NCBI GenBank assembly: GCA_027493545.1
Contig: JAOSKR010000002.1
Span: 806,001 to 870,000 of the forward strand
From: Roseovarius sp.
Lineage (GTDB): Bacteria > Pseudomonadota > Alphaproteobacteria > Rhodobacterales > Rhodobacteraceae
Direction: 5' to 3'
Length of the DNA stretch: 64,000 nucleotides
In this document: piece by piece, positions 20,940 through 34,852 of the stretch
How positions within the stretch are numbered: the stretch's first letter is position 1
How the letters are laid out: each line of letters begins with the position of its first letter
Made by a program: the position numbers and the translations under genes
Notes under the pieces: generated by a model
Told to the model about the DNA's origin: nothing
What the model saw: only the letters and a program-made list of their open reading frames with translations
Databases searched by the model: none

Positions 20940-21209
20940 TCAGCGACAGGGTACCTGGCGCCAGACATAGTGCCCCGGATCCTTGACGCTGAGCTTTTCG
21001 ATATAGACTGGCGGATAATACACCTTTTCCACCTGGTGAGCACTGACATGCTCGTACTGGGTCTTGGCCGGGATCTGCAACTGCTTGGTGGCGCTGTAGG
21101 TGGTCGCGACCCAAACCTCATCGTAGCAGGCCTGAGTCTGGCCGTCCCGGGCGAAGGCCGGCGCGGCGAAAAGCGCCGCGGCAGCAGTGGCGAGCAAAAC
21201 CTTTTTCAT
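20940..21209 (-). CDS. small secreted protein, CY...PC family (paralog)
   Basis: 89 aa from the ATG at 21209, with a signal peptide (MKKVLLATAAAALFAAPAFA-RD). Mature part QACYDEVWVATTYSATKQLQIPAK...YPPVYIEKL...HYVWRQVPCR. The CY start, the xxYxxTK motif and the terminal V/I-PC match the neighbour at 20468-20758, so the two are divergent paralogs. No known enzyme motif is visible. A terminator follows directly. Function unknown, exported. Confidence 0.75.
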   Translation of the reverse strand: MKKVLLATAAAALFAAPAFARDGQTQACYDEVWVATTYSATKQLQIPAKTQYEHVSAHQVEKVYYPPVYIEKLSVKDPGHYVWRQVPCR

Positions 21210-21554
21210 AATCGTCTCCCTAAGAGTTGGCAGTAACTCAACTTTACCCCAGACCGGCGGATTTTTGCACAAGGATTATGCGGATACCCGCCGATCCGGC
21301 GGTGGAGACGGCTTTGCGGGCGCAAAACAAGGCGATTCAGTGGCGTTTCCGCCGTATCCCGGCCGGAACCAATAAGGCGTTGAAAACAGGTATGTTTCTA
21401 ATTCAGAAACAAATTAACCAATTTCTCCCTTTTGTCTGCGAAAAGGCGTCAACAGACCGAATCATGGCGCCAAGGGCCCCGCGCACATGCTGGCGCCCGC
21501 CACGGATCGGCCTCCGTGCGCGCGCGCGCCCGCGTGACGGCACCCGTGCATGCC
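21210..21554. other. 345-bp intergenic region with an AT-rich palindrome
   Basis: No convincing ORF. The sequence around 21385-21430 is much richer in A/T than its surroundings and contains the perfect inverted repeat GTTTCT-aattc-AGAAAC (21394-21410). It lies upstream of the secreted-protein gene and downstream of the DUF1330 pair. It could hold a promoter or operator, but nothing decisive is visible. Confidence 0.5.
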
Positions 21555-21842
21555 TTATTCGCTGGTCTCCACAACCAGAAGGTCGCGCTCGGAGGCGTTG
21601 CGGGCATGGCTCAGCGCCTCCTGGTACTCGGGCGAGCGATAGCATGCCTCCGCCGCCTCGAGCGAAGGGAACTTCGCCACCACGTTGCGCGGCCGGTCGT
21701 TGCCCTCGAGTTGCACGTAACGGCCGCCGCGGGCGATGAAATGGCCGCCGTGCTGTGCGATGGCGGGGCCGGCCAGCCTGGCATAGCGGCCATAGGCCTC
21801 CTCGTCGGTGACCTTGACATGAGCGATCCAGAGTGCGGGCAT
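21555..21842 (-). CDS. DUF1330 domain protein
   Basis: 95 aa, whole protein is one DUF1330 ferredoxin-like (alpha-beta barrel) domain: MPALWIAHVKVTDEEAYGRY, GGHFIARGG, QLEGNDRPRNVVAKFPSLEAAEACYRSPEYQEAL, ASERDLLVVE. The family resembles small heme/substrate-binding dimers such as the Dabb and ABM folds, but has no assigned reaction. It is 11 bp from a paralog upstream, so the two are likely co-transcribed. Confidence 0.88.
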   Translation of the reverse strand: MPALWIAHVKVTDEEAYGRYARLAGPAIAQHGGHFIARGGRYVQLEGNDRPRNVVAKFPSLEAAEACYRSPEYQEALSHARNASERDLLVVETSE

Positions 21843-21853
21843 GGGGGTCTCCT

Positions 21854-22138
21854 TCAGATGCCGTCGACGACCACGATGTCGCGCTCGCTGCTCGACAGCG
21901 CGATCGGCAGGATTCGGGCGTAGTCGTCGGAATTGTACCAGTCGAGCGCGGCCTGGCGATCGGGAAACTCGATCACCACGTGGCGGTCGGGGCTGTTGCC
22001 CTCGAGCCGGGTCTGCGCCCCGCCCTTGACCAGAAAGCGGCCGCCATGGCGTTCGGCCATCGCCACTGTCTGGCTGGCATAGGCGACATAGGCCTCCGGG
22101 TCGGTCACGTCGATCCGGGCGATGATGTAGGCGGGCAT
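21854..22138 (-). CDS. DUF1330 domain protein (tandem paralog)
   Basis: 94 aa, a second DUF1330 copy: MPAYIIARIDVTDPEAYVAY, GGRFLVKGG, RLEGNSPDRHVVIEFPDRQAALDWYNSDDYARILPIAL, SSERDIVVVDG. Shares the whole layout with the next gene, so tandem duplication is clear. It starts 12 bp after the alaS stop, so it is probably read through from alaS. Function unknown. Confidence 0.88.
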   Translation of the reverse strand: MPAYIIARIDVTDPEAYVAYASQTVAMAERHGGRFLVKGGAQTRLEGNSPDRHVVIEFPDRQAALDWYNSDDYARILPIALSSSERDIVVVDGI

Positions 22139-22150
22139 CGGTGTCTCTCC

Positions 22151-24849
<2,699 letters not shown>

Positions 24850-24878
24850 CGGGGGTCCGTTCCTGGGGCGTGTGTGGC

Positions 24879-24904
24879 GGGCGCGCGCGCACACGCGCGC
24901 GCCC
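24879..24904. terminator. GGGCGCGCGCG-caca-CGCGCGCGCCC hairpin between recA and alaS
   Basis: Perfect 11-bp inverted repeat with a 4-nt loop, made of alternating CG/CA dinucleotides. It lies between the recA stop and the alaS start. No T-run follows, so it is not a classical intrinsic terminator; it may attenuate read-through. Alternating purine-pyrimidine runs of this kind can adopt Z-DNA. Confidence 0.45.
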
Positions 24905-24988
24905 CGCTGACTTAGCGGCGCCGCCCGCCCATGTCCACAGCCTCGACATTGCGCCCCGGCCGTGTACGGCCGCGGGCGCCTGGCCGCT

Positions 24989-26060
<1,072 letters not shown>

Positions 26061-26111
26061 GAAATTCGGTTCCTTATTTCACACCCTGTACCGGCCGTCC
26101 ATCGCCGCTTT

Positions 26112-26126
26112 GTTCACGTGTTGTTC
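26112..26126. promoter_or_regulatory. alphaproteobacterial LexA (SOS) box of recA
   Basis: GTTC-ACGTGTT-GTTC, an exact match to the direct repeat GTTC-N7-GTTC bound by LexA in Rhodobacter and other alphaproteobacteria. It lies directly downstream of the inferred recA -10 hexamer, so LexA bound there would block initiation. This is established for the lineage; the match itself is seen in the sequence. Confidence 0.9.
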
Positions 26127-26127
26127 C

Positions 26128-26156
26128 CTTATGACGACCGGTGGGGAACATTTCAA
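26128..26156 (-). promoter_or_regulatory. recA promoter
   Basis: On the minus strand: TTGAAA, 17 bp, CATAAG. The -35 is five of six to consensus and spacing is ideal; the -10 is four of six. The SOS box begins 1 bp after the -10, consistent with repression at the start site. The recA ATG is about 67 bp downstream of the -10. Confidence 0.7.
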
Positions 26157-26248
26157 GAAAATTGTTCGCGTCCCACTTTTGCCGGCAAGGGTTAAGGAGT
26201 AGTTTACGGCTGGGCGACGATTTCGACTGGTGGCGGGGCCGTGACGGC

Positions 26249-26878
26249 ATGCTGGTGTTCTCGAAGGAAAAACTGGTATTCCTGTCGGTACCCAAGACCG
26301 GCACCACAGCCTGGCAGGCGGCACTGGAACACCGCGCCAGCCTGATCCTGCGCGACCCGCCCGAGCTCAAGCACGCGCCGGTCTTCCGCTACAACCGTTT
26401 CTTCCGCCCGATGCTGGAACGCTTTCTGGGCGAGGGGCTGACGGTGCTGGCGGTGATGCGCGAGCCGGTCGACTGGCTGGGCAGCTGGTATCGCTACCGG
26501 CGGCGGCCGGCGCTGGCCGGCCAGCCTGCCGGCACCCACCAGATCGGCTTCGACGAGTTCGTGCTGGCCTACATGCGCGGCAAGCGGCCGGCCTTTGCCA
26601 ATGTCGGCTCGCAGGCCAAGTTCCTGGAGCCGCAGAAGAACGGCACCGCGGTCACGCATCTCTTTCGCTACGACGATCAGGCCGGGCTGCGCGACTTCCT
26701 GGAAGCGCGGCTGGGGGCCGGGATCGTGACCGAGCGGCTCAACGCCTCGCCGGGCGCGCCGCCGGCGCTCTCGGCCGAGGTGGCGGCGCGACTGCGGCAT
26801 GAATGCGCCGCGGAATTCGCGCTCTATGAGGGCATCGGCGCAAACGGCGCCTACCGCCCGCTGCCGGTCTCCGGCTAG
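26249..26878 (+). CDS. sulfotransferase-like protein (often mislabelled gamma-glutamyl kinase)
   Basis: About 209 aa from the ATG at 26249 (MLVFSKEKLVFLSVPKTGTTAWQAAL). The PKTGTT motif matches the 5'-phosphosulfate loop of PAPS-dependent sulfotransferases, and VMREPVDWLGSWYRYRR matches the region that binds the 3'-phosphate. The sugar or protein acceptor is unknown. Rhodobacteraceae annotations often call this protein gamma-glutamyl kinase, which the motifs do not support. The track start at 26141 reads through the recA promoter and is unlikely. Convergent with cckA. Confidence 0.78.
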   Translation: MLVFSKEKLVFLSVPKTGTTAWQAALEHRASLILRDPPELKHAPVFRYNRFFRPMLERFLGEGLTVLAVMREPVDWLGSWYRYRRRPALAGQPAGTHQIGFDEFVLAYMRGKRPAFANVGSQAKFLEPQKNGTAVTHLFRYDDQAGLRDFLEARLGAGIVTERLNASPGAPPALSAEVAARLRHECAAEFALYEGIGANGAYRPLPVSG

Positions 26879-26934
26879 GGCCGATGTCCGGCGCCCGGCC
26901 CCGCGGGCAGGGCCATGCCCACGCGCATTGCGTG

Positions 26935-29319
26935 TCAACCCGGCAGCTTGCGCTGCACGGTTGCCGTCAGTTCTTGCAGCGAGAACGGTTTCGGCAGGAA
27001 GGTGGCGTCGTCCATGCCATCGCCCGCGCCGCCGAAATGTTCCGGCGCGTAGCCGGACATGAACACCACCGGCGTTCCCGGCCGGCGCTTGAGCGCCTCG
27101 CGCACCCAGCCCGGGCCGTCCATGCCCGGCATGATCACGTCGCTGACGAAGACGTCGATCCGGAGCGCGTCGTCCTCGAGTATCTCCATCGCCTCCTCTG
27201 CCGAGGCCGCCTCGAGCACCGAGAGCCCGCGCATCCTGAGCGCGCGGCCGGCAAATGCGCGCACCGGCGCCTCATCCTCGACCAGAAGCACCACGCCGTC
27301 GCTCCGCCCCCGGGCGGCCGGTGACGGGGCGGCATCCGGCCGCGGAGCGGTTGCCGTGTCGCGGTCGTGGGCCGGCAGCAGCAGCATGATGCGGGTGCCC
27401 TCGCCCGGCGTGCTGTCGACGAAGATGAAGCCGCCGGTCTGCTTGAGAATGCCGTAGACGGTCGAGAGCCCCAGCCCCGTGCCCTCGCCCGGCCGCTTGG
27501 TCGTGAAGAACGGCTCGAAAACCTTGCGGAGGTGGCCCGGAGAGATGCCGACGCCCTCGTCCGCCACGGTCAGTTCGACATAGCGGCCGGGCGCCACCAC
27601 CGCCCGGTCGCGCCGCAACGGCTCCGTCAGCAGGCGGTTGGCGGTGGTGATGCGGATCTCGCCGCCTTCCGGCATCGCGTCGCGGGCATTGACCACCAGA
27701 TTGACCAGCACCTGTTCGAGCTGGCGGCGGTCGGCCCGGACCGGCCACAGCCGGGGCTCGTGGCCGAGCGACAAGGTCACCTTCTCGCCGACGAGCCGGT
27801 TGAGCAGATGGGTCAGGTCGAGGAGGATTTCACGCGGGTCGATCACCTCGGGGCGCAGCGTCTGCTTGCGCGAATACGCCAGCAACTGGCTGACCAGCGC
27901 GGCCGCGCGGTTCGCGTTCTGGCTGATCTGTTTGAGGTCGGCATGATCGGCGTCGTCCGGACCGTGGCGCAACAGCAGCAGGTCGCAATAGCCCGAAATC
28001 GCGGTGAGCAGGTTGTTGAAGTCATGCGCCACCCCGCCGGCAAGCTGGCCGATCGCCTGCATCTTCTGGCTTTGCGCGAATTGCGCCTCGAGCGATTTGA
28101 GCTGCGTGGCGTCGTGCAGCACCGCGATCAGCACGCTCTCGCCGTCATCGGCCGCCGGCGTGAGCGCCACCTGGACAAACCGGTCGCGGTCATCGCGCCG
28201 GAGCGGCACGATCTCGGCCTTGACGGTGCCGCGGCCGGCGGCGGCATCGTCGAGCCAGTCCGCGAGCGGCCTTCCGGGCCCCTGGATCAGGTCCGACAGC
28301 CGTCGCCCTCGCAGCTGTCGATGCCCAGAAGCGCGCGGGCGGGCGGGTTCGACAGCAGGATGCGCCCGTCGCGGGCCAGCTTCAGGAGCGGCACCGGCAG
28401 CGCGGCGAAAAGCGTCCAGCCATCGGCCAGTTCCTTCGCCGCGGGATCGGCGGGAAAGAGGAACAGATCGCGCCCGCCATCGCCGTGCGGCCATGCCGCC
28501 GCCGGGCAGGGCAGCCGGCCCCCGGGTGTCCCGACCCCGACGATCTGGCCGGTGACGATCCCGTCGCCGAGTTCCGGCGGAATGGCGTTTTCGTCCGCCC
28601 AGCCGAAAAGCTGTCGCGCCGCGGGATTGGCCACGGGCGCGGTGTCGGCCGCCGTGAATCGCAATGCCGGCACCGCCAGATCGGGTGCCGCGGGGGGCGG
28701 GCCGGCATCGCTGTCGATGCGCCACAGACACATCCCCTCGCCGGTGCGGCAGGCGGTCAGGGTCAACCGGCCGCCGCCGCCCGGCAGAGTGCGCCGGGCA
28801 CTGCCCCGGGCGCGCGCCGTGCCGGCCATGTCGCGCAAGGTTGCCGTGGCGCCCGCGATCTCGCCCTCCAGAAGTCCTGTGAGCGTGATCTCGCCCTCCG
28901 CCGCGAAGGCCGCGCGGGCGGCGGGATTGGCGTAGACCAGGGCCATGTCGTCCCCGGTCAGGACGGCCGGCACCGGATCGTGCTCGCAAAACATCCGGGC
29001 CGCGCGCCAAGGCCGCCCGGTCGGCCCGGTCGGCGCACCAGACCCGGTACCAGACCCGGGTCGCCGCCGCCCCCGGGACCAGCGCCGTCAGCGCGAAGGT
29101 CAGCTTCGCCAGCCCGTCCTGGCTGAGCATGCCGGCGGCGGCGAAGATCAGCGCCGCGGCGAGGATCGCCCTGCCCCGCGGCCGCAGGCGCGTGGCGACG
29201 CCGCGCAGATCCGCCTCCGATGCCAGTCCGAACCGCAATGCCCCGACCCCGATGGTTACCGCAACGCCCCCTGTCTGACGCAGAAAGCTTAACCTTGACT
29301 TAACGGCAGCCCGGAACAC
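26935..29319 (-). CDS. cckA: cell-cycle hybrid histidine kinase CckA (two frameshifts)
   Basis: Inner-membrane hybrid kinase at the top of the CckA-ChpT-CtrA phosphorelay. In Rhodobacterales this relay affects motility, gene-transfer agent and division. Two hydrophobic segments near the N-terminus (AILAAALIFAAAGML, FALTALVPGAAA) precede PAS-like regions (MALVYANPAARAAF, LLSNPPARALLGID). Then come the H-box GGVAHDFNNLLTAISGY, N-box LVNLVVNARDAM, DEGVGISPGH, TGLGLSTVYGI and a receiver with the phospho-acceptor in VSDVIMPGMDG. Breaks: an extra base at about 28998 and a missing one near 28305. The GTG at 29319 overlaps the upstream gene end by 31 bp, so the exact start is uncertain. Confidence 0.92.
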   Translation of the reverse strand: MFRAAVKSRLSFLRQTGGVAVTIGVGALRFGLASEADLRGVATRLRPRGRAILAAALIFAAAGMLSQDGLAKLTFALTALVPGAAATRVWYRVWCADRADRAALARGPDVLRARSGAGRPDRGRHGPGLRQSRRPRGLRGGGRDHAHRTSGGRDRGRHGNLARHGRHGARPGQCPAHSAGRRRPVDPDRLPHRRGDVSVAHRQRCRPAPRGTRSGGAGIAIHGGRHRARGQSRGATAFRLGGRKRHSAGTRRRDRHRPDRRGRDTRGPAALPGGGMAARRWRARSVPLSRRSRGEGTGRWLDAFRRAAGAAPEAGPRRAHPAVEPARPRASGHRQLRGRRLSDLIQGPGRPLADWLDDAAAGRGTVKAEIVPLRRDDRDRFVQVALTPAADDGESVLIAVLHDATQLKSLEAQFAQSQKMQAIGQLAGGVAHDFNNLLTAISGYCDLLLLRHGPDDADHADLKQISQNANRAAALVSQLLAYSRKQTLRPEVIDPREILLDLTHLLNRLVGEKVTLSLGHEPRLWPVRADRRQLEQVLVNLVVNARDAMPEGGEIRITTANRLLTEPLRRDRAVVAPGRYVELTVADEGVGISPGHLRKVFEPFFTTKRPGEGTGLGLSTVYGILKQTGGFIFVDSTPGEGTRIMLLLPAHDRDTATAPRPDAAPSPAARGRSDGVVLLVEDEAPVRAFAGRALRMRGLSVLEAASAEEAMEILEDDALRIDVFVSDVIMPGMDGPGWVREALKRRPGTPVVFMSGYAPEHFGGAGDGMDDATFLPKPFSLQELTATVQRKLPG

Positions 29320-30517
29320 CCGTCAAGGTTGTGCGCCTCTCCATCCGGCCGCGACAAGCGCGCCAGAAAGAAGCCGTCGCCCTGGTCGGACACCGGCCAA
29401 TTCTGCATGAAGAAACATCTCCATCCATCTGTTTCCTCGATAAATCTCTCGATTATATCCTCGTTCTCGACGCGCAAGAGAGAACAGGTGGCATAGGCCA
29501 GTTCTCCGCCCGGGGCGACCAGCGCGGCGGCCTCCCGAAGTATCCCCATCTGCTGCCCGGCAAGCTCCGCGAGCCGCTCCGGCGTCAGCCGCCACTTGGC
29601 ATCGGGAGTGCGCCGCCGGTGCCGCTGCCCGAGCACGGCGCATCGCAGAGCACCAGATCATAGGGCGCCTGCCGCGCAGCCATTCCCGGCGCGAGACAGG
29701 TCACGCGCGCTCCGGCCCGCTCCGCCCGCGCCGGCAAGTCCTTCATCCGTCCGGCATCGGCGTCGTGGGCGAACCACGTCGCTCCCCCGTCCCCGGCCCG
29801 TGCCGCAAGCGCCAGCACCTTGCCACCGCCGCCGGCGCAGAAATCGAGCACCCGTGCCCCGGCCGGCACCCCGAGCGCCGCCATCGCCGCCCGGCTGCTG
29901 CCGTCCTGAAACTCGACCCGGCCTTCGAGATAGGCCGCTGATCGGGCCACACGGCGCGCGCCGACGACCACCCGCAAGGCGGTGGGCGCGATCTCCAGGG
30001 GTTCGGCCTCCACTCCGTCTTGTTTAAGGCTGTCAATGGATTGCAAGACGGAGCTCATGCTGGAATTGACCCGCAGGATGACCGGGGCGCGCTGGCGCAA
30101 CGCCTCTGCCGCGGCCTCGGCTCCGTCGCCCAGCGAGGCGCGGAAGACCGGCACCAGCCAGTCGGGCAGATCGAGTCGCTCGCCATCGCCTGCCGGCGGG
30201 CGCCCGCCCTGGCGCTCGGCCGCATCGAGCGGCGGAGGCGCGTACCCCGCGCCGGTGAAGAACGTATCGGGATCGTCGCCCGCCGCCCTGATCGCGCCGA
30301 TCATCAGCCCGCGCCCGGTCCCGGTCCCGCCCAGGCAGGCGAGTGTTCGCCGCCGCCGCAGCGCCTCGAAGACATGGTCGCGCACCGCCGCACGGTCCTT
30401 CGATCCGGCATAGCGCGCGCCCCGGGCCCAGCGGGTCAGGGCCTGTTCGGCCGGTTGCCCCGCAAGAATCGCGTCGAGCACGCCGATGGCGGCGGCGACG
30501 CGCGCCCCCGGTGTCAT
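29289..30517 (-). CDS. RsmB/NOP family RNA (cytosine-5)-methyltransferase (one frameshift)
   Basis: SAM-dependent m5C methyltransferase acting on rRNA or tRNA. N-terminal helical part (MTPGARVAAAIGVLDAILAGQPAEQAL), then the Rossmann domain: ARVLDFCAGGGGKVLALAA (SAM binding), HDADAGRMKDL, motif IV CDAPCSGSGTW and motif VI ELAYATCSLLRVENED, with the two catalytic Cys. A single base (T on the coding strand) is lost near 29618, so motif VI sits in another frame. About 409 aa repaired. The short N-terminal part suggests the NOP-type paralog rather than RsmB proper, so no symbol is given. Confidence 0.9.
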
Positions 30518-30562
30518 TTCGTCACCTCAAAAGCGCGTCGCAACACCCTGAAGAAAAACGAC

Positions 30563-32078
<1,516 letters not shown>

Positions 32079-32218
32079 TCATTCGGGCGCGCGCGCCCCG
32101 CGTGGCAGGTGGACAAAGCCGCCGCGCCGTGACAGAGCCCGCCCATGACCGCAGACCGGACCATCGCCCGCCGTTTCACCGGCGGCCCCACCCGACCCGC
32201 CACAAGGCGGGGGCACCC

Positions 32219-32665
32219 GTGACCTCGCTCACCATCGCCAGGCCCCAAGACCTTGACCGGGTGCTGCGGCTCGTGGCCGATCACCATGTCGAGGAAGGCA
32301 TCGCCCTGAGCGACGACGCGCGGCGCGGCGCGGTTCTGCCACTTCTCGAAGGCTCGCCGCACGGGGTGATCTATCTCGTCGGCCCGGTGCGGGCGCCGAT
32401 CGGCTATGCCGCGGTCTCGTTCGGCTGGTCGATCGAGTTCGGCGGCATGGACGGGTTCGTCGACGAGCTCTACATCCGCCCCGGCGTGCGCGGCCGTGGC
32501 ATCGGCTCGGAAATCCTGTCATCGCTGCCCCTGGCGCTGGCCGGGGCGGGGATGAGGGCGATCCATCTGGAGGTGGCTCATGGCAACGAACGCGCCCGAA
32601 AGCTCTATCGGAAACTGGGGTTCCAGTCGCGCGAGGCATACGGATTGATGACCCGCCCCCTCTAG
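32219..32665 (+). CDS. GNAT family N-acetyltransferase
   Basis: 148-aa acetyl-CoA-dependent acyltransferase. The GNAT core is clear: VDELYIRPGVRGRGIGSEILSSL holds the acetyl-CoA pyrophosphate loop (RxxGxG), and HLEVAHGNERARKLYRKLGFQSREAYGLM is the C-terminal beta-alpha-beta. The start is the GTG at 32219 with a GGCGGGGG box; the longer track ORF begins inside the guaB 5' region. Substrate unknown. It is 33 bp before selO and may be co-transcribed. Confidence 0.88.
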   Translation: MTSLTIARPQDLDRVLRLVADHHVEEGIALSDDARRGAVLPLLEGSPHGVIYLVGPVRAPIGYAAVSFGWSIEFGGMDGFVDELYIRPGVRGRGIGSEILSSLPLALAGAGMRAIHLEVAHGNERARKLYRKLGFQSREAYGLMTRPL

Positions 32666-32697
32666 CGAATTGCGGAACACAGACTTATCTTTGAGCC

Positions 32698-34131
32698 ATG
32701 ACCCTGCGCGTTCCCTTCGACAATTCCTATGCCCGCCTGCCGGCGCGGTTCTTCACGCGGATCGACCCGATGCCGGTCACCGCGCCGCGGCTCATTCGCT
32801 TCAACCACGCGCTCGCCGCCGATTTGGGCATTACCCCCGGCAGCGACGACGAGATGGCGCGCATCTTTGCCGGCAACGCGGTTCCCGCCGGCGCCGAGCC
32901 GCTGGCGCAGGCCTATGCCGGGCACCAGTTCGGCGGCTTCTCCCCGCAATTGGGCGACGGGCGCGCCAACCTGCTGGGCGAGGCGGTGGCGGATGGCAAA
33001 CGCTTCGACATCCAGCTCAAGGGGTCGGGCCCCACCCCCTACAGCCGGATGGGCGACGGGCGCGCCTGGCTGGGCCCGGTGCTGCGCGAATACGTCCTCT
33101 CGGAGGCGATGCACGCACTGGGCATCCCCACCAGCCGGGCGCTGGCGGCGGTGGCCACCGGCGAGCCGGTCTGGCGCGAGCAGGGCGCGCTCCCGGGCGC
33201 GGTGCTGACCCGGGTGGCGGCGAGCCATATCCGCGTCGGCACCTTCCAGTTCTTCGCCGCGCGGCGCGATGTCGAGGGGCTGAGGGCGCTTTACGAGTAC
33301 ACTGTCGCGCGGCATTACCCCGAGGCGCGCGACCCCGCCGCGCTGCTCGAGGCGGTGATCGCCCGGCAGGCGCGGCTGGTGGCGCAGTGGATGGCGGTGG
33401 GCTTCATCCACGGGGTGATGAACACCGACAACACCACGCTGTCGGGCGAGACCATCGACTATGGCCCCTGCGCGTTCATGGACAGCTATCACCCCGACAC
33501 GGTCTATTCCTCGATCGACGCGCATGGCCGCTATGCCTATTCCAGCCAGCCCGACGTGATCGTGTGGAACATGGCGCAGCTTGCCACCGCGCTGGTGCCA
33601 TTGATGCCCGACGCGGAGGCGGCGGCCGAAAGCTTCACCCGCATCGTGCATGCCATGCCCGGGCAGATCAGGGCGGAATGGCTGACGCTCTTTCGCCGCA
33701 AGATCGGGATCGACTCGGTGCGGGACGGAGACGAGGCACTGATCGGCGACCTGCTGGCCCGGATGGCGGAAAACCGCGCCGATTTCACCAACACCTTCCG
33801 GGCGCTGGCCACCGGCGGGCCGGCGCGCGATCAGTTCCTGAACCCCGCCGCCTTTGACGAGTGGGCGCGCACCTGGCGCGCGCGCCTTGAAGGCGAGGAC
33901 GGCGGCGAGGAGGGTGCCAGGGCGCGGATGCGCGCCGCCAACCCCGCCTTCATCCCGCGCAACCACCGCGTCGAGCAGATGATCGCAGCCGCGACCGAGG
34001 GCGATTTCGCCCCCTTCGCGCGGCTCGTCGAGGTGCTCTCACGCCCTTTCGACGACCAGCCCGGCGCCGCCGATCTTGCCCGCCCGCCCGCGCCCTCGGA
34101 AGTGGTGCAACAGACGTTTTGCGGCACATGA
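32698..34131 (+). CDS. selO: protein adenylyltransferase SelO (YdiU)
   Basis: Pseudokinase-fold enzyme that transfers AMP from ATP, in flipped orientation, to Ser/Thr/Tyr of redox-linked proteins. 477 aa, intact. Family signatures: [89 protein letters not shown]. The C-terminal QQTFCGT keeps a Cys where eukaryotic homologs have a selenocysteine motif region. No upstream partner beyond the GNAT gene. Confidence 0.94.
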   Translation: MTLRVPFDNSYARLPARFFTRIDPMPVTAPRLIRFNHALAADLGITPGSDDEMARIFAGNAVPAGAEPLAQAYAGHQFGGFSPQLGDGRANLLGEAVADGKRFDIQLKGSGPTPYSRMGDGRAWLGPVLREYVLSEAMHALGIPTSRALAAVATGEPVWREQGALPGAVLTRVAASHIRVGTFQFFAARRDVEGLRALYEYTVARHYPEARDPAALLEAVIARQARLVAQWMAVGFIHGVMNTDNTTLSGETIDYGPCAFMDSYHPDTVYSSIDAHGRYAYSSQPDVIVWNMAQLATALVPLMPDAEAAAESFTRIVHAMPGQIRAEWLTLFRRKIGIDSVRDGDEALIGDLLARMAENRADFTNTFRALATGGPARDQFLNPAAFDEWARTWRARLEGEDGGEEGARARMRAANPAFIPRNHRVEQMIAAATEGDFAPFARLVEVLSRPFDDQPGAADLARPPAPSEVVQQTFCGT

Positions 34132-34175
34132 CCGGGTGGAACCCAACCGGGTGGAGCGGGGCGGCGGCGACCCCG

Positions 34176-34811
34176 TCACTTGCGCCAGCGGCGGTAGAAG
34201 CGCGGATTGCGGCGCACGAACTCGTCGATCAGGCCCGCGAGCCCGCCGCGCGCGCGCCCCTTGAGATAGCCAAAGCCGGTCGCGGCCCCGATCAGCGCGC
34301 CGATGGCATCGACGATGAGATCGGTCATCGTGTCCATCAGCCCGGATTTCTGCATGTTGAAGCCGAAGGTCTGGTCCATCGCGAACTCGAATATCTCCCA
34401 CAGCGTGCCGATGGTGAGCGCGAAGCAGAACGCGAAGAAGGCCACCGCCACCGGCGGCGCGGCGAGGCGGTCGCCCTGGAACATCATGAACACCAGCACG
34501 AAACCGATCATCCCGAACCCCACCGCCGAGGCGCCGTGCATGACCACGTCCCACCACCAGAACCGGCCGTAGAAATCGAACACCTCGCCCAGAAAGAGCG
34601 TGGCGCCGATGAAGATCACCATCGCGGCGATGAAGGAGGGCGGCACGTGCACGTCGGCCCAGCGCGCCACCACCACCGGCGCCAGCGACAGCGCCAGCGT
34701 CGCCAGCGCGACGAACGCCATTTCGAGCTGCATCTCTGCCAGCGCCACCAGCACCACCACGGCCAGGGCGAGCCAGATCGCGCGCGCCAGCCAGGTCTGT
34801 TCGGCGAACAT
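34176..34811 (-). CDS. multi-pass membrane protein, DUF2238-like
   Basis: 211 aa from the ATG at 34811, with about six hydrophobic helices. The central block VFDFYGRFWWWDVVMHGASAVGFGMIGFVLVFMMF, followed by GTLWEIFEFAMDQTFGFNMQKSGLMDTMTDLIVDAIGA, carries conserved charged residues inside helices (D, H, E, D). This resembles the YjdF/DUF2238 family of uncharacterised inner-membrane proteins. It may be a metal- or lipid-related transporter or enzyme, but nothing firm can be said. Divergent from the EEP gene across 41 bp. Confidence 0.75.
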   Translation of the reverse strand: MFAEQTWLARAIWLALAVVVLVALAEMQLEMAFVALATLALSLAPVVVARWADVHVPPSFIAAMVIFIGATLFLGEVFDFYGRFWWWDVVMHGASAVGFGMIGFVLVFMMFQGDRLAAPPVAVAFFAFCFALTIGTLWEIFEFAMDQTFGFNMQKSGLMDTMTDLIVDAIGALIGAATGFGYLKGRARGGLAGLIDEFVRRNPRFYRRWRK

Positions 34812-34852
34812 CGGGGATACCCCTTTCAACTGTGCATGACCCCGGGGGCGAT

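Noticed and set aside
34176-34811. Calling the membrane protein a rhomboid or PAP2 phosphatase
   Set aside because: Neither the rhomboid GxSG motif nor the PAP2 His/Arg motifs are present; only DUF2238-like features were seen.
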